NCBI RefSeq assembly: GCF_042675725.1
Contig: NZ_JBHTJN010000028.1
Coordinates: 1-64,000 of the forward strand
Direction of reading: 5' to 3'
Length of the DNA: 64,000 bases
DNA from: Seminibacterium arietis
GTDB lineage: Bacteria > Pseudomonadota > Gammaproteobacteria > Enterobacterales > Pasteurellaceae
Below the pieces are notes generated by a model, which saw only the letters and a list, made by a program, of their open reading frames with translations, was not told the origin of the DNA and ran no database searches. Numbering within the stretch: position 1 is the first letter of the stretch; the number at the start of each line of letters is the position of its first letter. This document shows positions 8,805 through 17,485 of the stretch, piece after piece. A program made the position numbers and the translations under genes.

Positions 8805-9110
8805 TTATATTGAAACTTCCCCAGCTGGATAACGAACAGTTACTCTGTTAGCAGAACAATTAATGAAAAAAGTCAATTGGTTTTGTTCTACTTTTGGTTC
8901 ACAATCCAATCCTAAGAATAATCTCTGTTTTTGGTTTTCAATTATTTGAACAGCTTGATAACGTTGATAAATTTCTACTGCACTTTTTTGTTGATAGGAA
9001 ATCCAGCGATTTATCGCTAAGAAAATACCACTAAATAGAACTAAAGTCACTAACAAGGAAAGAAAATTCATTCCCTTGTAATTCATAGTATTATAATGGT
9101 TCAAAATCAT
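8805..9110 (-). CDS. minor pseudopilin, PpdC-like
   Basis: About 101 residues if read from the ATG at 9110, which has GGAG about 10 bases upstream; starts at 9128 and 9086 are also possible. The leader ends in NYKG, followed by MNFLSLLVTLVLFSGIFLAI, a type IV prepilin hydrophobic helix. Position +5 after the presumed PilD cut is Ser instead of the usual Glu. The globular part is small with two cysteines (LDCEPK and FINCSAN), likely a disulfide. It overlaps the end of the preceding gene and precedes recC by 15 bases. By position it corresponds to E. coli ppdC and, as I recall, the last pseudopilin gene of the H. influenzae HI0938-HI0941 competence set. Likely role: minor pilin for the DNA-uptake pilus. 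Confidence 0.7.
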   Translation of the reverse strand: MILNHYNTMNYKGMNFLSLLVTLVLFSGIFLAINRWISYQQKSAVEIYQRYQAVQIIENQKQRLFLGLDCEPKVEQNQLTFFINCSANRVTVRYPAGEVSI

Positions 9111-9759
9111 GCCAGCTTTTCTCCGCATATTGCCAATAACTATAAATTCGTACTATATTGTTAACAGTTGATTTTTTGTACACTATTTTTACTGAATCTG
9201 CTGTTATTAATTTACCTTGAGTGATAACCGTTCCACTAATTTTTCCTTTACCTGTAATAGTTAAATCTCCTTCTGCAATAATTACAGCATTAATGTTCCC
9301 TTTTATTTCCCATTCATTTTGATTTTCATTAAACCAATATAAAGAGTCTTGATTTTTTTTAAGTAAATTTGAATTCATTTCGATAAATTTATGTTTAAAT
9401 TTGGAAATAGCCTCTTTATTTATGTAATAGTTAAATGAATTTTTATTAATTGCTTTTTTGGGAGGGTGGTAAAATAACGATTCTTTACGACACCAGATAT
9501 AATGAGACAGCGTATTATCATTATTAAATTTTATCTGATAAGTATTTTTATCAGTATTGATATTTAAATTATGGCAATACTTTTCTTTCTCTATATTACT
9601 AATCTTCTGGAGTTTTAAACTCTGTTCAAGGTATATTTTACGTTGAGAAATAGTAGTTGAATATAAGTGTAAAATATCATTGTTTAATATGATAATAATT
9701 AATAGAGAAGAAGTTAATAAAATTAACAAAGTTAATGTAACAACGCCCGTATTTTTCAT
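9091..9759 (-). CDS. pseudopilin-like membrane-anchored protein, YgdB-like
   Basis: 222 residues. The N-terminus MKNTGVVTLTLLILLTSSLLIIIIL has a Gly before a long hydrophobic stretch, the PilX/GspK-type pattern without Glu at +5. Much of the rest is Asn/Lys-rich, then a regular repeating region of about residues 150-205 (INAVIIAEGDLTITGKGKISG) that reads like a short beta-helix. ATGA overlaps the stop of the preceding gene (9756-9759), so translation is coupled. Position matches E. coli ygdB in the ppdAB-ygdB-ppdC-recC set. In H. influenzae the equivalent genes are induced with competence and help DNA uptake; the assignment here is by gene order and the N-terminal pattern. Confidence 0.7.
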   Translation of the reverse strand: MKNTGVVTLTLLILLTSSLLIIIILNNDILHLYSTTISQRKIYLEQSLKLQKISNIEKEKYCHNLNINTDKNTYQIKFNNDNTLSHYIWCRKESLFYHPPKKAINKNSFNYYINKEAISKFKHKFIEMNSNLLKKNQDSLYWFNENQNEWEIKGNINAVIIAEGDLTITGKGKISGTVITQGKLITADSVKIVYKKSTVNNIVRIYSYWQYAEKSWHDFEPL

Positions 9760-10475
9760 TTATTTATACCCTGATTAAGTAATGGAATTATAATATTTGT
9801 TTCATATTCAATTTGAGGGTACTTTTTTAATCTGCCAGCAATTTTTGATTCTATCGCAGTATTTTCTATAAGCCAGTTAAATTGTAATTTAATGATTTCA
9901 ATTTCATTTTCATCAAGTAAGTCTACCCATCCTCCACTATTGCAAGCTGGTTGATGAGTATAGCTTTGGCATTGTGATTTATTGCATTTTTGATTAATTG
10001 CATTTTTATAAGTTAACCGAGTTTCTAGCATTTTTTTATTTAATCTATATCCAAATAATTCTCTCTCAATTTTTTGTGCACTATTCTTGTTTTCTTGTAT
10101 ACAAGTACCTCCTTTATAGGTTGTACCTATGCAACCTGTTCCATCTAAATCATAGAAAAATAATACACAACTATTATTTTGTTCATAATCTGCTTGAGCA
10201 ATAACAACGGCAGTACCATTTTCATCTTGTTCGAATAAAGATAAATTATTACTTGATAATTTTTCTGATAATGCTCTAAATCCTGTTCGTCGTAAATCTT
10301 TTCCAATGAGTTGATTTACTCTTTGTATTTCATTTTGTAAGTGTAAACGCAATATCATCTCTTTATTTTGTTGTTGAGTTTGACTATAAAAGTGAATGAT
10401 CACTAGCATTAATAATGTAGATAAACTAATTGAAATTATTAAGCTAAATAATGTTTGTCCATGATAAATTTTCAT
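9756..10475 (-). CDS. minor pseudopilin, PpdB-like
   Basis: 239 residues. MKIYHGQTLFSLIISISLSTLLMLVIIHFYSQ is a prepilin leader with the presumed cut after Gly6; +5 is Ser, so the conserved Glu is missing. The PilW-like globular part has about six cysteines, several in pairs (GTGCIGTTYKGGTC, NQKCNKSQC), suggesting disulfides in the periplasm. It overlaps the genes on both sides by one base (10475) and four bases (9756-9759), a tightly coupled operon. Likely role: minor pilin that helps start assembly of the DNA-uptake pseudopilus. Confidence 0.75.
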   Translation of the reverse strand: MKIYHGQTLFSLIISISLSTLLMLVIIHFYSQTQQQNKEMILRLHLQNEIQRVNQLIGKDLRRTGFRALSEKLSSNNLSLFEQDENGTAVVIAQADYEQNNSCVLFFYDLDGTGCIGTTYKGGTCIQENKNSAQKIERELFGYRLNKKMLETRLTYKNAINQKCNKSQCQSYTHQPACNSGGWVDLLDENEIEIIKLQFNWLIENTAIESKIAGRLKKYPQIEYETNIIIPLLNQGINK

Positions 10476-10999
10476 TAATCTTCCTCATCATTTACACATG
10501 CACTTAGTGATTGATAATCTTTTAATTTCAAGCTACCTACATTAAAGAATGAGAATAAAGTGCGACTTTTTTCTGCTTCTAAAATAAAACAAACTGTTGA
10601 AGCGGTATTACGAATACCGCTTAATCTAGTTATTTCTTTAGGAAAATAAGATTTGCTGATTAGCATAGTTTTTTCAGGAAAATAAGGATAATAAAAATGT
10701 GCATTTACATCTTTGGAACAAGTTTGTGGTAATAGGCAATCACATAATTTATCACTTTTAATTTGAGCGGTAATACACCACGTTTTTTTATTTAGATCGC
10801 GATTTGGAATGAGGAACCAAATATCATTTGAATTTTCTACACGAGTTTGAATATAGCGTAAAAATAAGTAAAGTTTTTGTTGTTCTTTATTAAGGATTGT
10901 TTGTGTATTAGTTTGTTGCCACATTGGCGAAACAAAAGTAACTGTAATACTAATAATAAGTAATACAATTAGCATTTCTAATAATGTAAATCCCCTCAT
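10475..10999 (-). CDS. minor pseudopilin, PpdA-like, first gene of the pseudopilin-recC set
   Basis: 174 residues. The N-terminus MRGFTLLEMLIVLLIISITV is the canonical type IV prepilin signal: short basic leader, cut after Gly3, Phe at +1 and Glu at +5. It is the only one of the four with that Glu, as expected for a GspH/FimT-type minor pilin. The mature domain has five cysteines, including CDCLLPQTC. The gene is the promoter-proximal member of a minus-strand operon leading into recC. About 135 bases upstream is a CRP-S-like site, so induction by CRP with Sxy during competence is the likely control. Confidence 0.8.
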   Translation of the reverse strand: MRGFTLLEMLIVLLIISITVTFVSPMWQQTNTQTILNKEQQKLYLFLRYIQTRVENSNDIWFLIPNRDLNKKTWCITAQIKSDKLCDCLLPQTCSKDVNAHFYYPYFPEKTMLISKSYFPKEITRLSGIRNTASTVCFILEAEKSRTLFSFFNVGSLKLKDYQSLSACVNDEED

Positions 11000-11134
11000 A
11001 AATAGTATTCCTTTAATGCTATTATTTTAATGAATCCTATCCTATCTTGTTAAGTCGCTATTAATATTTGTGAATAGCATTTTCATATACAACAATAACA
11101 AAGGAAATTTAATTAGACATGATAAAAAGTCATT

Positions 11135-11156
11135 AATTGGGATCGAGATCGTAAAA
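11135..11156 (-). promoter_or_regulatory. candidate CRP-S (Sxy-dependent) competence site
   Basis: The 22 bases are AATTGGGATCGAGATCGTAAAA. Pasteurellaceae CRP-S sites have TGCGA-N6-TCGCA; here it is TGGGA (11138-11142), N6, TCGTA (11149-11153), one mismatch in each half. On the minus strand a TATATG near 11084-11089 could be a -10 element, about 60 bases downstream, a distance reasonable for a CRP-activated promoter. Support comes mainly from position before a competence pseudopilin operon. Confidence 0.55.
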
Positions 11157-11230
11157 ATAAAATTTATTTTTTAAATACGGGATAAATATAGTTACTAAAG
11201 TTGAATGAATTATAGTCTAAAAAAGTAATA

Positions 11231-11267
11231 AAAAAATACCGCACTTTTATGTAGTGCGGTATTTTTT
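11231..11267. terminator. terminator built from two facing uptake signals, after eno
   Basis: 15 bases at 11231-11245 (AAAAAATACCGCACT) pair perfectly with 11253-11267 around a 7-base loop, with A- and T-runs at the outer ends, so it can act in both directions. It ends eno on the minus strand and shields the pseudopilin promoter from eno transcription. Each arm holds an 8-base core of the uptake signal. Confidence 0.85.
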
Positions 11268-11287
11268 ATTTAAAAATTATATTTATT

Positions 11288-12589
11288 TTAGGCTTGACCT
11301 TTAACTGCTTTTAAACCTAAAAACGGAGCTTTATCACCTAATGATTCTTCGATACGAATCAGTTGGTTGTATTTCGCAATGCGGTCTGAACGGCTCATAG
11401 ATCCAGTTTTGATTTGGCCAGCTGCTGTACCTACTGCTAAATCAGCAATAGTGGCATCTTCAGTTTCGCCACTGCGGTGTGAAATAACAGCAGTATAACC
11501 CGCATCTTTAGCCATTTTGATTGCGGCTAATGTTTCAGTTAATGAACCGATTTGGTTGAATTTAATCAAGATAGAGTTAGCAATACCTTTTTCGATACCT
11601 TCTTTAAGAATTTTAGTATTAGTAACAAATAAGTCATCACCGACGAGTTGTATTTTTTCGCCTAGCACTTTAGTTTGGTATGCGAAGCCTTCCCAGTCAG
11701 ATTCATCTTGACCATCTTCAATAGATACAATTGGATATTCGTTACATAAATTTTCTAAATAGTGAGTAAATTCTTGAGAAGTAAAGGATTTACCTTCACC
11801 TTTCATTTCATACAAACCATTTTCTTTGTTGTAGAACTCAGATGAAGCACAGTCCATAGCAAGAGTTACATCTTTACCTAGTACATAACCTGCTTTTTCT
11901 ACTGCTTCTTTGATACAAGCTAAGGCAGCAGCATTGGATTCTAAATTTGGTGCAAAACCACCTTCATCACCTACTGCAGTACTCAATCCTTTGGATTTTA
12001 ATACTTTAGCAAGGTTGTGGAATACTTCCGCCCCAATACGGAGTGCTTCACGTAGAGTTTTAGCACCTACAGGTTGAATCATAAACTCTTGAATATCTAC
12101 ATTATTATCAGCGTGTTCACCACCATTGATGATGTTCATCATTGGAAGTGGCATTGAGTATTGACCTTCTGTACCATTTAGGATAGAAATCCATTCATAT
12201 AATGCTTTACCTTTTGACGCTGCTGCCGCTTTTGCATTCGCTAAAGAAACTGCTAAAATCGCATTTGCACCAAATTTAGACTTGTTTTCTGTACCGTCTA
12301 AATCAATCATGATTTGGTCGATTTCAGCTTGGTTGCTTGCATCTTTTCCAACAAGTGCGGTAGCAATTTCGTTATTCACTGCAGAAACTGCTTTTAAAAC
12401 ACCTTTGCCTAAGAAACGAGATTTATCACCGTCACGTAACTCTAGTGCTTCGCGAGATCCCGTTGATGCACCAGATGGAGCAGCGGCTAAACCAACGAAA
12501 CCACCTTCTAAATGCACTTCCGCTTCAACAGTTGGGTTGCCACGTGAATCAATGATTTCACGACCAATTACTTTAACGATTTTTGCCAT
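11288..12589 (-). CDS. eno: enolase
   Basis: 433 residues, full length. Converts 2-phosphoglycerate to phosphoenolpyruvate in glycolysis and, in gammaproteobacteria, is also a degradosome component bound by RNase E. Visible motifs: the N-terminal EIIDSRGNPTVEAEV, the Mg loop GAPSGASTG-type sequence (AAPSGASTGSREALELRDGD), the acid/base region VGDEGGFAPN, metal residues in MDCASSEFY, SIEDGQDESDW and VGDDLFVTN, and the signature ILIKFNQIGSLTET with the following ISHRSGETED. A uptake signal lies inside at 12353. rne in this window retains the enolase-binding segment. Confidence 0.98.
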   Translation of the reverse strand: MAKIVKVIGREIIDSRGNPTVEAEVHLEGGFVGLAAAPSGASTGSREALELRDGDKSRFLGKGVLKAVSAVNNEIATALVGKDASNQAEIDQIMIDLDGTENKSKFGANAILAVSLANAKAAAASKGKALYEWISILNGTEGQYSMPLPMMNIINGGEHADNNVDIQEFMIQPVGAKTLREALRIGAEVFHNLAKVLKSKGLSTAVGDEGGFAPNLESNAAALACIKEAVEKAGYVLGKDVTLAMDCASSEFYNKENGLYEMKGEGKSFTSQEFTHYLENLCNEYPIVSIEDGQDESDWEGFAYQTKVLGEKIQLVGDDLFVTNTKILKEGIEKGIANSILIKFNQIGSLTETLAAIKMAKDAGYTAVISHRSGETEDATIADLAVGTAAGQIKTGSMSRSDRIAKYNQLIRIEESLGDKAPFLGLKAVKGQA

Positions 12590-12944
12590 TTGTTTTTCCT
12601 CTTTTAAGTTAATTCAAAATCAAATTTAGTTCTCAGCGATATAGTAAAGCTATTTTATCTCTTTGTCTTGTTAAAAATGACTTTTCTTTGATTTTTATCT
12701 ATTTTTAAAGAAAATAAAACTTTTCTAAAAAGTACCTATAGTGATTATAAAAACTACTATAGATGTAAGAAGCCTATTTTGTGTATAACAAAAAATACAA
12801 TGAACTTAATATAACTATTAAGTGCGGTGAAAATTTGGTGACAATTTCTTTCAATGTTTACTATTATCAAGTATAAATTTTATATAAACAAAAAGCTGTC
12901 AAGCAAGATCTTAGACAGCTTTAAAATATAATAACGTTATTTCG
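12590..12944 (-). other. eno-pyrG intergenic region
   Basis: 355 bases without a gene. It holds the eno leader and promoter, strongly AT-rich, with a good ribosome site just before eno (AGAGGAAAAACAAATG on the minus strand), one single uptake signal near 12821, and the pyrG terminator listed separately. No small gene or RNA was recognised. Confidence 0.5.
12892..12922 (-). terminator. pyrG terminator
   Basis: AAAGCTGTC at 12892-12900 pairs with GACAGCTTT at 12914-12922 around a 13-base loop. On the minus strand the stem is followed by TTGTTTATAT, giving a U-rich tail after pyrG. Confidence 0.78.
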
Positions 12945-14582
12945 TTATGTGGATTGTTTTTTCTGATTTTCCTTTGCGGCTTTAATAAAGCCAGAAAATA
13001 ATGGATGTCCATCACGTGGCGTTGAAGTAAATTCAGGGTGAAACTGACAAGCTACAAACCAAGGGTGATTTGGTTCTTCAATAATCTCGACTAACTTTTT
13101 ATCCGCTGATAAGCCAGTAATTTTTAAACCTGCTTTTTCAATTTGTGGCAATAGTACATTATTTACTTCATAGCGATGACGGTGACGCTCTTCAATTGTT
13201 TCTTTACCATACAGTTGACGAGCAAGGCTACCTTCGGATAAGTGACATTGTTGAGCACCTAGACGCATCGTACCACCAAGATCAGAATTATCAGAACGCA
13301 TTTCAATATTTCCTTCAGCATCTTGCCATTCTGTAATCAAAGCGATGACTGGTTGTTTAGCATTCTTGTCGAATTCTGATGAAGTTGCTTCTGTCAATCC
13401 AGCTACATGACGAGCATACTCGATCAATGCAACTTGCATACCTAAGCAAATGCCAAAAAATGGAATATTATTTTCTCTAGCATATTGTGCAGTTAGAATT
13501 TTACCTTCTACGCCTCTATGACCAAACCCTCCTGGGATTAGAATGCCATCTAAACTTTTTAAGATATCTGTTCCTTTAGTTTCCACATCTTGTGAATCCA
13601 CATACTTAATATTCACTGTTAAGCGATTTTTAAGTCCGCCGTGTTTTAAAGCCTCATTTACAGATTTATAAGCATCAGGTAATTCCACATATTTGCCTAC
13701 AATGCCGATAGTTACTTCTCCTATAGGATTAGCTTCTTCATAAAGTACTTTTTCCCACTCAGATAAATCAGCTTCAGGGCAATTTAAATTGAAGCGTTGG
13801 CAAATAAATTCATCTAACCCTTGAGATTTTAATAATGCTGGAATTTGATAGATGGAATTTACATCTTTCAAAGAAATAACTGCTCTTTCAGGGACGTTAC
13901 AGAATAGAGCAATTTTAGCCCGTTCATTCGGGGGAACCATACGATCAGAGCGACAAATTAATACGTCAGGTTGAATTCCAATAGATAGCAATTCTTTGAC
14001 TGAATGCTGAGTTGGTTTAGTTTTTATTTCTCCAGCTGTTGGAATATAAGGCACAAGAGTTAAGTGCATGAAAATAGTACGTTCACGTCCCACTTGTACT
14101 GCTAGTTGACGTAGAGATTCTAAAAATGGTAATGATTCAATATCACCTACTGTTCCGCCTACTTCTACAATTGCGACATCGTAACCTGCACCACCTTCAA
14201 TTACACGAGCTTTAATTTCGTTAGTAATATGAGGAATAACTTGAATCGTGGCTCCCAGATAATCGCCACGACGTTCTTTACGTAGAACATCAGAATAAAT
14301 TTTACCTGTAGTGAAATTATTACGTTTAGTCATTTTAGTACGAATGAAACGTTCGTAATGTCCTAAATCTAAATCTGTTTCTGCTCCATCTTGAGTGACG
14401 AATACTTCACCATGTTGAGTTGGGCTCATTGTGCCAGGATCAACATTGATATAAGGATCGAGTTTCATTATTGTTACATTTAAACCACGAGCCTCTAAAA
14501 TTGCTGCTAATGAAGCTGCCGTGATTCCTTTACCCAAAGAAGAAACCACGCCACCTGTGACGAAAATATAATTGGTTGCCAT
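12945..14582 (-). CDS. pyrG: CTP synthase (glutamine-hydrolysing)
   Basis: 545 residues. Makes CTP from UTP, ATP and glutamine. The N-terminal synthetase domain starts YIFVTGGVVSSLGKGITAASL (P-loop) and has the DPYINVDPGTMSPTQHGEVFV region. The C-terminal class I glutamine amidotransferase has the nucleophile in PFFGICLGMQ, the oxyanion segment GGFGHRGVEG and the His-Glu pair in CQFHPEF. All catalytic elements are present. It ends in a Lys/Gln-rich tail, as usual. It lies upstream of eno on the same strand, the common gammaproteobacterial order, but the 355-base gap and terminator show separate transcripts. Confidence 0.98.
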   Translation of the reverse strand: MATNYIFVTGGVVSSLGKGITAASLAAILEARGLNVTIMKLDPYINVDPGTMSPTQHGEVFVTQDGAETDLDLGHYERFIRTKMTKRNNFTTGKIYSDVLRKERRGDYLGATIQVIPHITNEIKARVIEGGAGYDVAIVEVGGTVGDIESLPFLESLRQLAVQVGRERTIFMHLTLVPYIPTAGEIKTKPTQHSVKELLSIGIQPDVLICRSDRMVPPNERAKIALFCNVPERAVISLKDVNSIYQIPALLKSQGLDEFICQRFNLNCPEADLSEWEKVLYEEANPIGEVTIGIVGKYVELPDAYKSVNEALKHGGLKNRLTVNIKYVDSQDVETKGTDILKSLDGILIPGGFGHRGVEGKILTAQYARENNIPFFGICLGMQVALIEYARHVAGLTEATSSEFDKNAKQPVIALITEWQDAEGNIEMRSDNSDLGGTMRLGAQQCHLSEGSLARQLYGKETIEERHRHRYEVNNVLLPQIEKAGLKITGLSADKKLVEIIEEPNHPWFVACQFHPEFTSTPRDGHPLFSGFIKAAKENQKKQST

Positions 14583-14659
14583 ATAAAAACCTAATTGATC
14601 GAGATGAAAATATGATAATACAACAAGACGGGAAAGTAGTTTACAGTAAATGGACTATT

Positions 14660-14757
14660 AACTCAATGATCTATTTTTATTCTGTCATTGAGTTGATAAT
14701 AATTAGAACAGAAAATTGTCTCTGTAACATTATGAGGACTGAGCATTTTTCAGTCCT
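14660..14757. repeat. two hairpins between argE and pyrG
   Basis: AACTCAATGA (14660-14669) pairs perfectly with TCATTGAGTT (14685-14694) around 15 bases. Further on, AGGACTG (14735-14741) pairs with CAGTCCT (14751-14757). Both lie downstream of argE and upstream of pyrG on the minus strand. Neither has a proper U-run on that strand, so they may be weak argE terminators, or leader structure of pyrG. Confidence 0.4.
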
Positions 14758-14782
14758 ATATTTGCTAATAATGACTTATTCT

Positions 14783-15934
14783 CTAATCAGCTGCACAAAA
14801 ATGATAAATTAATTTAGTGAGTAATTCCTGTGTGGGTTTAATAAATTCAGTTGCTAAAAATTCATCAGGTTGGTGAGCTTGTTCGATTGATCCTGGACCC
14901 AAAACGAGAGTAGGACAAAGCTGTTGAATAAAAGGAGCCTCAGTGCAGTAATTGACTGCGTCACATTTTTGGCCTAATAATTTTTCTACAACTTGTACTA
15001 TCTGGGCAGAGTGTTCGCATTCATAGCCTGGGGTAGGCTCATGTAAAGAGCGAATGGAAATTAAGTCTCCCCATTGTTCAAAAATTGGTTTTAGTTTTTG
15101 TTGGAGCATCTGATTTAGATCCTCTAACTTGATATTTGGTAATGGACGAATATCAAAATGTAATTCACAACAGCTACAAATGCGATTAACTGCATCTCCA
15201 CCATGGATAGATCCGAAATTCATTGTGGGATAAGGTATAGCAAAATCGGCGTGATGATATTTTTGCTTTAACTCATTTCGAAGTTCCATTAAGTAAGTAG
15301 TCGCTTGATGCATAATCTCAATAGCATTAATTCCCCTGTCAGGATCGCTAGAATGCCCACTCTTTCCTGTAATTCGTAAAGCTTCACCGATGTGTCCTTT
15401 ATGAGCTCGAATTGGTTTTAGTGATGTAGGTTCACCAATTACGGCACAACTAGGGCGAATATGACTATGTTTAACAAAAGTTTTCACCCCTAAAAAAGTA
15501 GTTTCTTCATCAGCAGTAGCTAAAATGCGAAGTGGCTTTTTTAGTTTTGTTAGATCAATATGTCGAATCGCTTCAATTACGAAAGCAAAGAAGCCTTTCA
15601 TATCTGCAGTACCTAATCCATAGAATTTATTATTTTTTTCCGTAAATTTAAAAGGATCAATAGTCCAACGCCCCTCATCAAAAGGCACTGTATCTGTATG
15701 TCCAGAAAGTAATAGCCCGCCTTCTCCTTCACCGTACGTGGCAAGTAAGTTATATTTAGCACGACTATTTTTAATAGGTAAAATTTCTGTACGAAAGCTT
15801 AAGCTTATTAACCAATCTGCTAATAATTCAATGAGTGCTTTATTGGATAGATCGAAAACAGGATCAAGGCTACTAACAGTAGGAATAGCGATTAGTTGAG
15901 AATATATCTCAGTAAAATGTGGTATTTTTTTCAT
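14783..15934 (-). CDS. argE: acetylornithine deacetylase
   Basis: 383 residues, M20 metallopeptidase family. Releases ornithine from N-acetylornithine in arginine synthesis. Metal ligands are visible: His in LLSGHTDTVPFDEGRW, Asp in FYGLGTADMKGFFAF, the general-base Glu pair in ATADEETTFLG, Glu in VIGEPTSLKPIRAHKGH, and the late His in GPGSIEQAHQPDEF. The dimerisation lid has SGHSSDPDRGINAIE. It diverges from argH across 121 bases, grouping two arginine steps at one control region. The succinyl-diaminopimelate deacylase DapE is a relative, but the arginine context and these motifs favour ArgE. Confidence 0.93.
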   Translation of the reverse strand: MKKIPHFTEIYSQLIAIPTVSSLDPVFDLSNKALIELLADWLISLSFRTEILPIKNSRAKYNLLATYGEGEGGLLLSGHTDTVPFDEGRWTIDPFKFTEKNNKFYGLGTADMKGFFAFVIEAIRHIDLTKLKKPLRILATADEETTFLGVKTFVKHSHIRPSCAVIGEPTSLKPIRAHKGHIGEALRITGKSGHSSDPDRGINAIEIMHQATTYLMELRNELKQKYHHADFAIPYPTMNFGSIHGGDAVNRICSCCELHFDIRPLPNIKLEDLNQMLQQKLKPIFEQWGDLISIRSLHEPTPGYECEHSAQIVQVVEKLLGQKCDAVNYCTEAPFIQQLCPTLVLGPGSIEQAHQPDEFLATEFIKPTQELLTKLIYHFCAAD

Positions 15935-16055
15935 TAAACTTGTCCTAAATGATAAATAAACGTTGATTTATGATTAATTATGCATAATAATTTCATAATT
16001 AGTCAATTTCAAGGTGAAATTACTCAATTTTTAATTTAAATTTAAGGATATATTT
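15935..16055. promoter_or_regulatory. argE-argH divergent control region
   Basis: 121 bases, very AT-rich. It contains a 12-base palindrome ATTATGCATAAT (15977-15988), and TGCATAATAATTTCA (15981-15995) is a partial match to an ArgR box (TGAAT-N4-ATTCA) with one base too many in the centre. ArgR control of both genes would be expected from family knowledge, but the match is weak. The argH ribosome site is AAGGATA before ATG 16056. Confidence 0.4.
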
Positions 16056-17429
16056 ATGGCTCTTTGGGGTGGGCGTTTTGTTCAAGCAGCAGATAAACGT
16101 TTTAAAGATTTTAATGACTCTTTACGGTTTGATTACCGTTTAGCAGAACAAGATATTATAGGTTCAATTGGTTGGTCTAAGGCGTTAGTTAGTGTTAATG
16201 TGCTAACTGTAGAAGAGCAACAGCAGTTGGAAACGGCACTTAATGAATTGTTGTGCGAGGTACAATCAAACCCTCAAGGTATTTTACAAGACGACTCAGA
16301 GGATATTCACAGCTGGGTCGAGAGTAGGCTTATTGATAAAGTTGGTAGCTTAGGTAAAAAGTTACACACAGGACGTAGCCGTAATGATCAAGTCGCGTTA
16401 GACATTAAAATGTGGTGTAAGCAGAGGGTAAAAGAATTACAAAAATCGATCCGCACTTTGCAAGGTAAATTAGTGGAAACCGCAGAAAATAATAGACACG
16501 CTGTCATGCCTGGATACACGCATTTACAACGTGCTCAACCCATTACGTTTGCACATTGGTGTATGGCTTATGTAGAAATGCTAGATCGTGATTATTCTCG
16601 ATTATTTGATGCTTATCATAGAATGAATAGCTGTCCATTAGGTAGTGGGGCATTAGCAGGTACAGCCTACGGTATTGACCGTGAGCGACTTGCTCAGAAT
16701 TTAAATTTTGCTTTTGCTACTAGAAACAGTCTTGACAGTGTATCAGACCGTGATCACATTGTTGAATTACTTTCGGCAGCTTCAATTAGTATGGTTCATT
16801 TATCTCGTTTTGCAGAAGATATGATTATCTTCAACAGCGGTGAATCTGATTTTGTTGAGCTTTCTGATCGTGTTACTTCAGGTTCATCATTAATGCCACA
16901 GAAAAAAAATCCTGATGCTTGTGAGCTAATACGTGGTAAAACAGGACGTGTTGTAGGAGCATTAACAGGTATATTGATGACACTAAAAGGTTTGCCGTTA
17001 GCGTATAACAAAGATATGCAAGAAGATAAAGAGGGTATTTTTGATGCTCTAGATACATGGCAAGATTGTTTAGATATAGCAACATTTGTATTAGAAGATA
17101 TTAAGGTAAATGTTGACCGCACTAAAGAAGCAGCCTTGAAAGGCTATTCTAATGCTACAGAATTGGCCGATTATTTAGTGGCTAAAGGTGTTCCTTTCCG
17201 CGATTCTCATCACATTGTCGGTGAGGTTGTAGTGTATGCTATCAGTGTTCATAAGGGGTTAGAGCATCTAACGATTGAAGAGTTTCGTCAGTTTAGTGAA
17301 GTTGTTGATGATGATGTGTATGAAATTTTATCGCTTCAATCTTGTTTAGACAAACGTTGTGCAAAAGGTGGCGTATCACCATTGCGAGTTGCTGAGGCTA
17401 TTTTTGAAGCTAAACAACGCATTAAATAG
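16056..17429 (+). CDS. argH: argininosuccinate lyase
   Basis: 457 residues, full length. Splits argininosuccinate into arginine and fumarate, the last step of arginine synthesis. Fumarase/aspartase superfamily: the N-terminal MALWGGRFVQAADKRFKDFNDSL, the substrate loop LHTGRSRNDQVALD, the PGYTHLQRAQPITFAHW region with the catalytic His, and the signature GSSLMPQKKNPDACELIRGK containing the catalytic Ser loop. All are intact. It diverges from argE and ends at a terminator built from two uptake signals. Confidence 0.98.
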   Translation: MALWGGRFVQAADKRFKDFNDSLRFDYRLAEQDIIGSIGWSKALVSVNVLTVEEQQQLETALNELLCEVQSNPQGILQDDSEDIHSWVESRLIDKVGSLGKKLHTGRSRNDQVALDIKMWCKQRVKELQKSIRTLQGKLVETAENNRHAVMPGYTHLQRAQPITFAHWCMAYVEMLDRDYSRLFDAYHRMNSCPLGSGALAGTAYGIDRERLAQNLNFAFATRNSLDSVSDRDHIVELLSAASISMVHLSRFAEDMIIFNSGESDFVELSDRVTSGSSLMPQKKNPDACELIRGKTGRVVGALTGILMTLKGLPLAYNKDMQEDKEGIFDALDTWQDCLDIATFVLEDIKVNVDRTKEAALKGYSNATELADYLVAKGVPFRDSHHIVGEVVVYAISVHKGLEHLTIEEFRQFSEVVDDDVYEILSLQSCLDKRCAKGGVSPLRVAEAIFEAKQRIK

Positions 17430-17447
17430 GATAAAAGTATAGTGATA

Positions 17448-17484
17448 AAAAAGTGCGGTATAAAATAGTTATACCGCACTTTTT
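17448..17484. terminator. bidirectional terminator of facing uptake signals between argH and the YgjV-like gene
   Basis: 16 bases at 17448-17463 pair perfectly with 17469-17484 around a 5-base loop. Each arm contains AAAAAGTGCGGTATAA or its reverse, a complete uptake signal with A- and T-runs outside. It lies between two convergent genes and can end both. Confidence 0.88.
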
Positions 17485-17485
17485 G

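Noticed and set aside
8805..11156. A type II secretion or full type IV pilus operon
   Set aside because: Only four minor pseudopilins are present; no ATPase, secretin or platform gene lies nearby.
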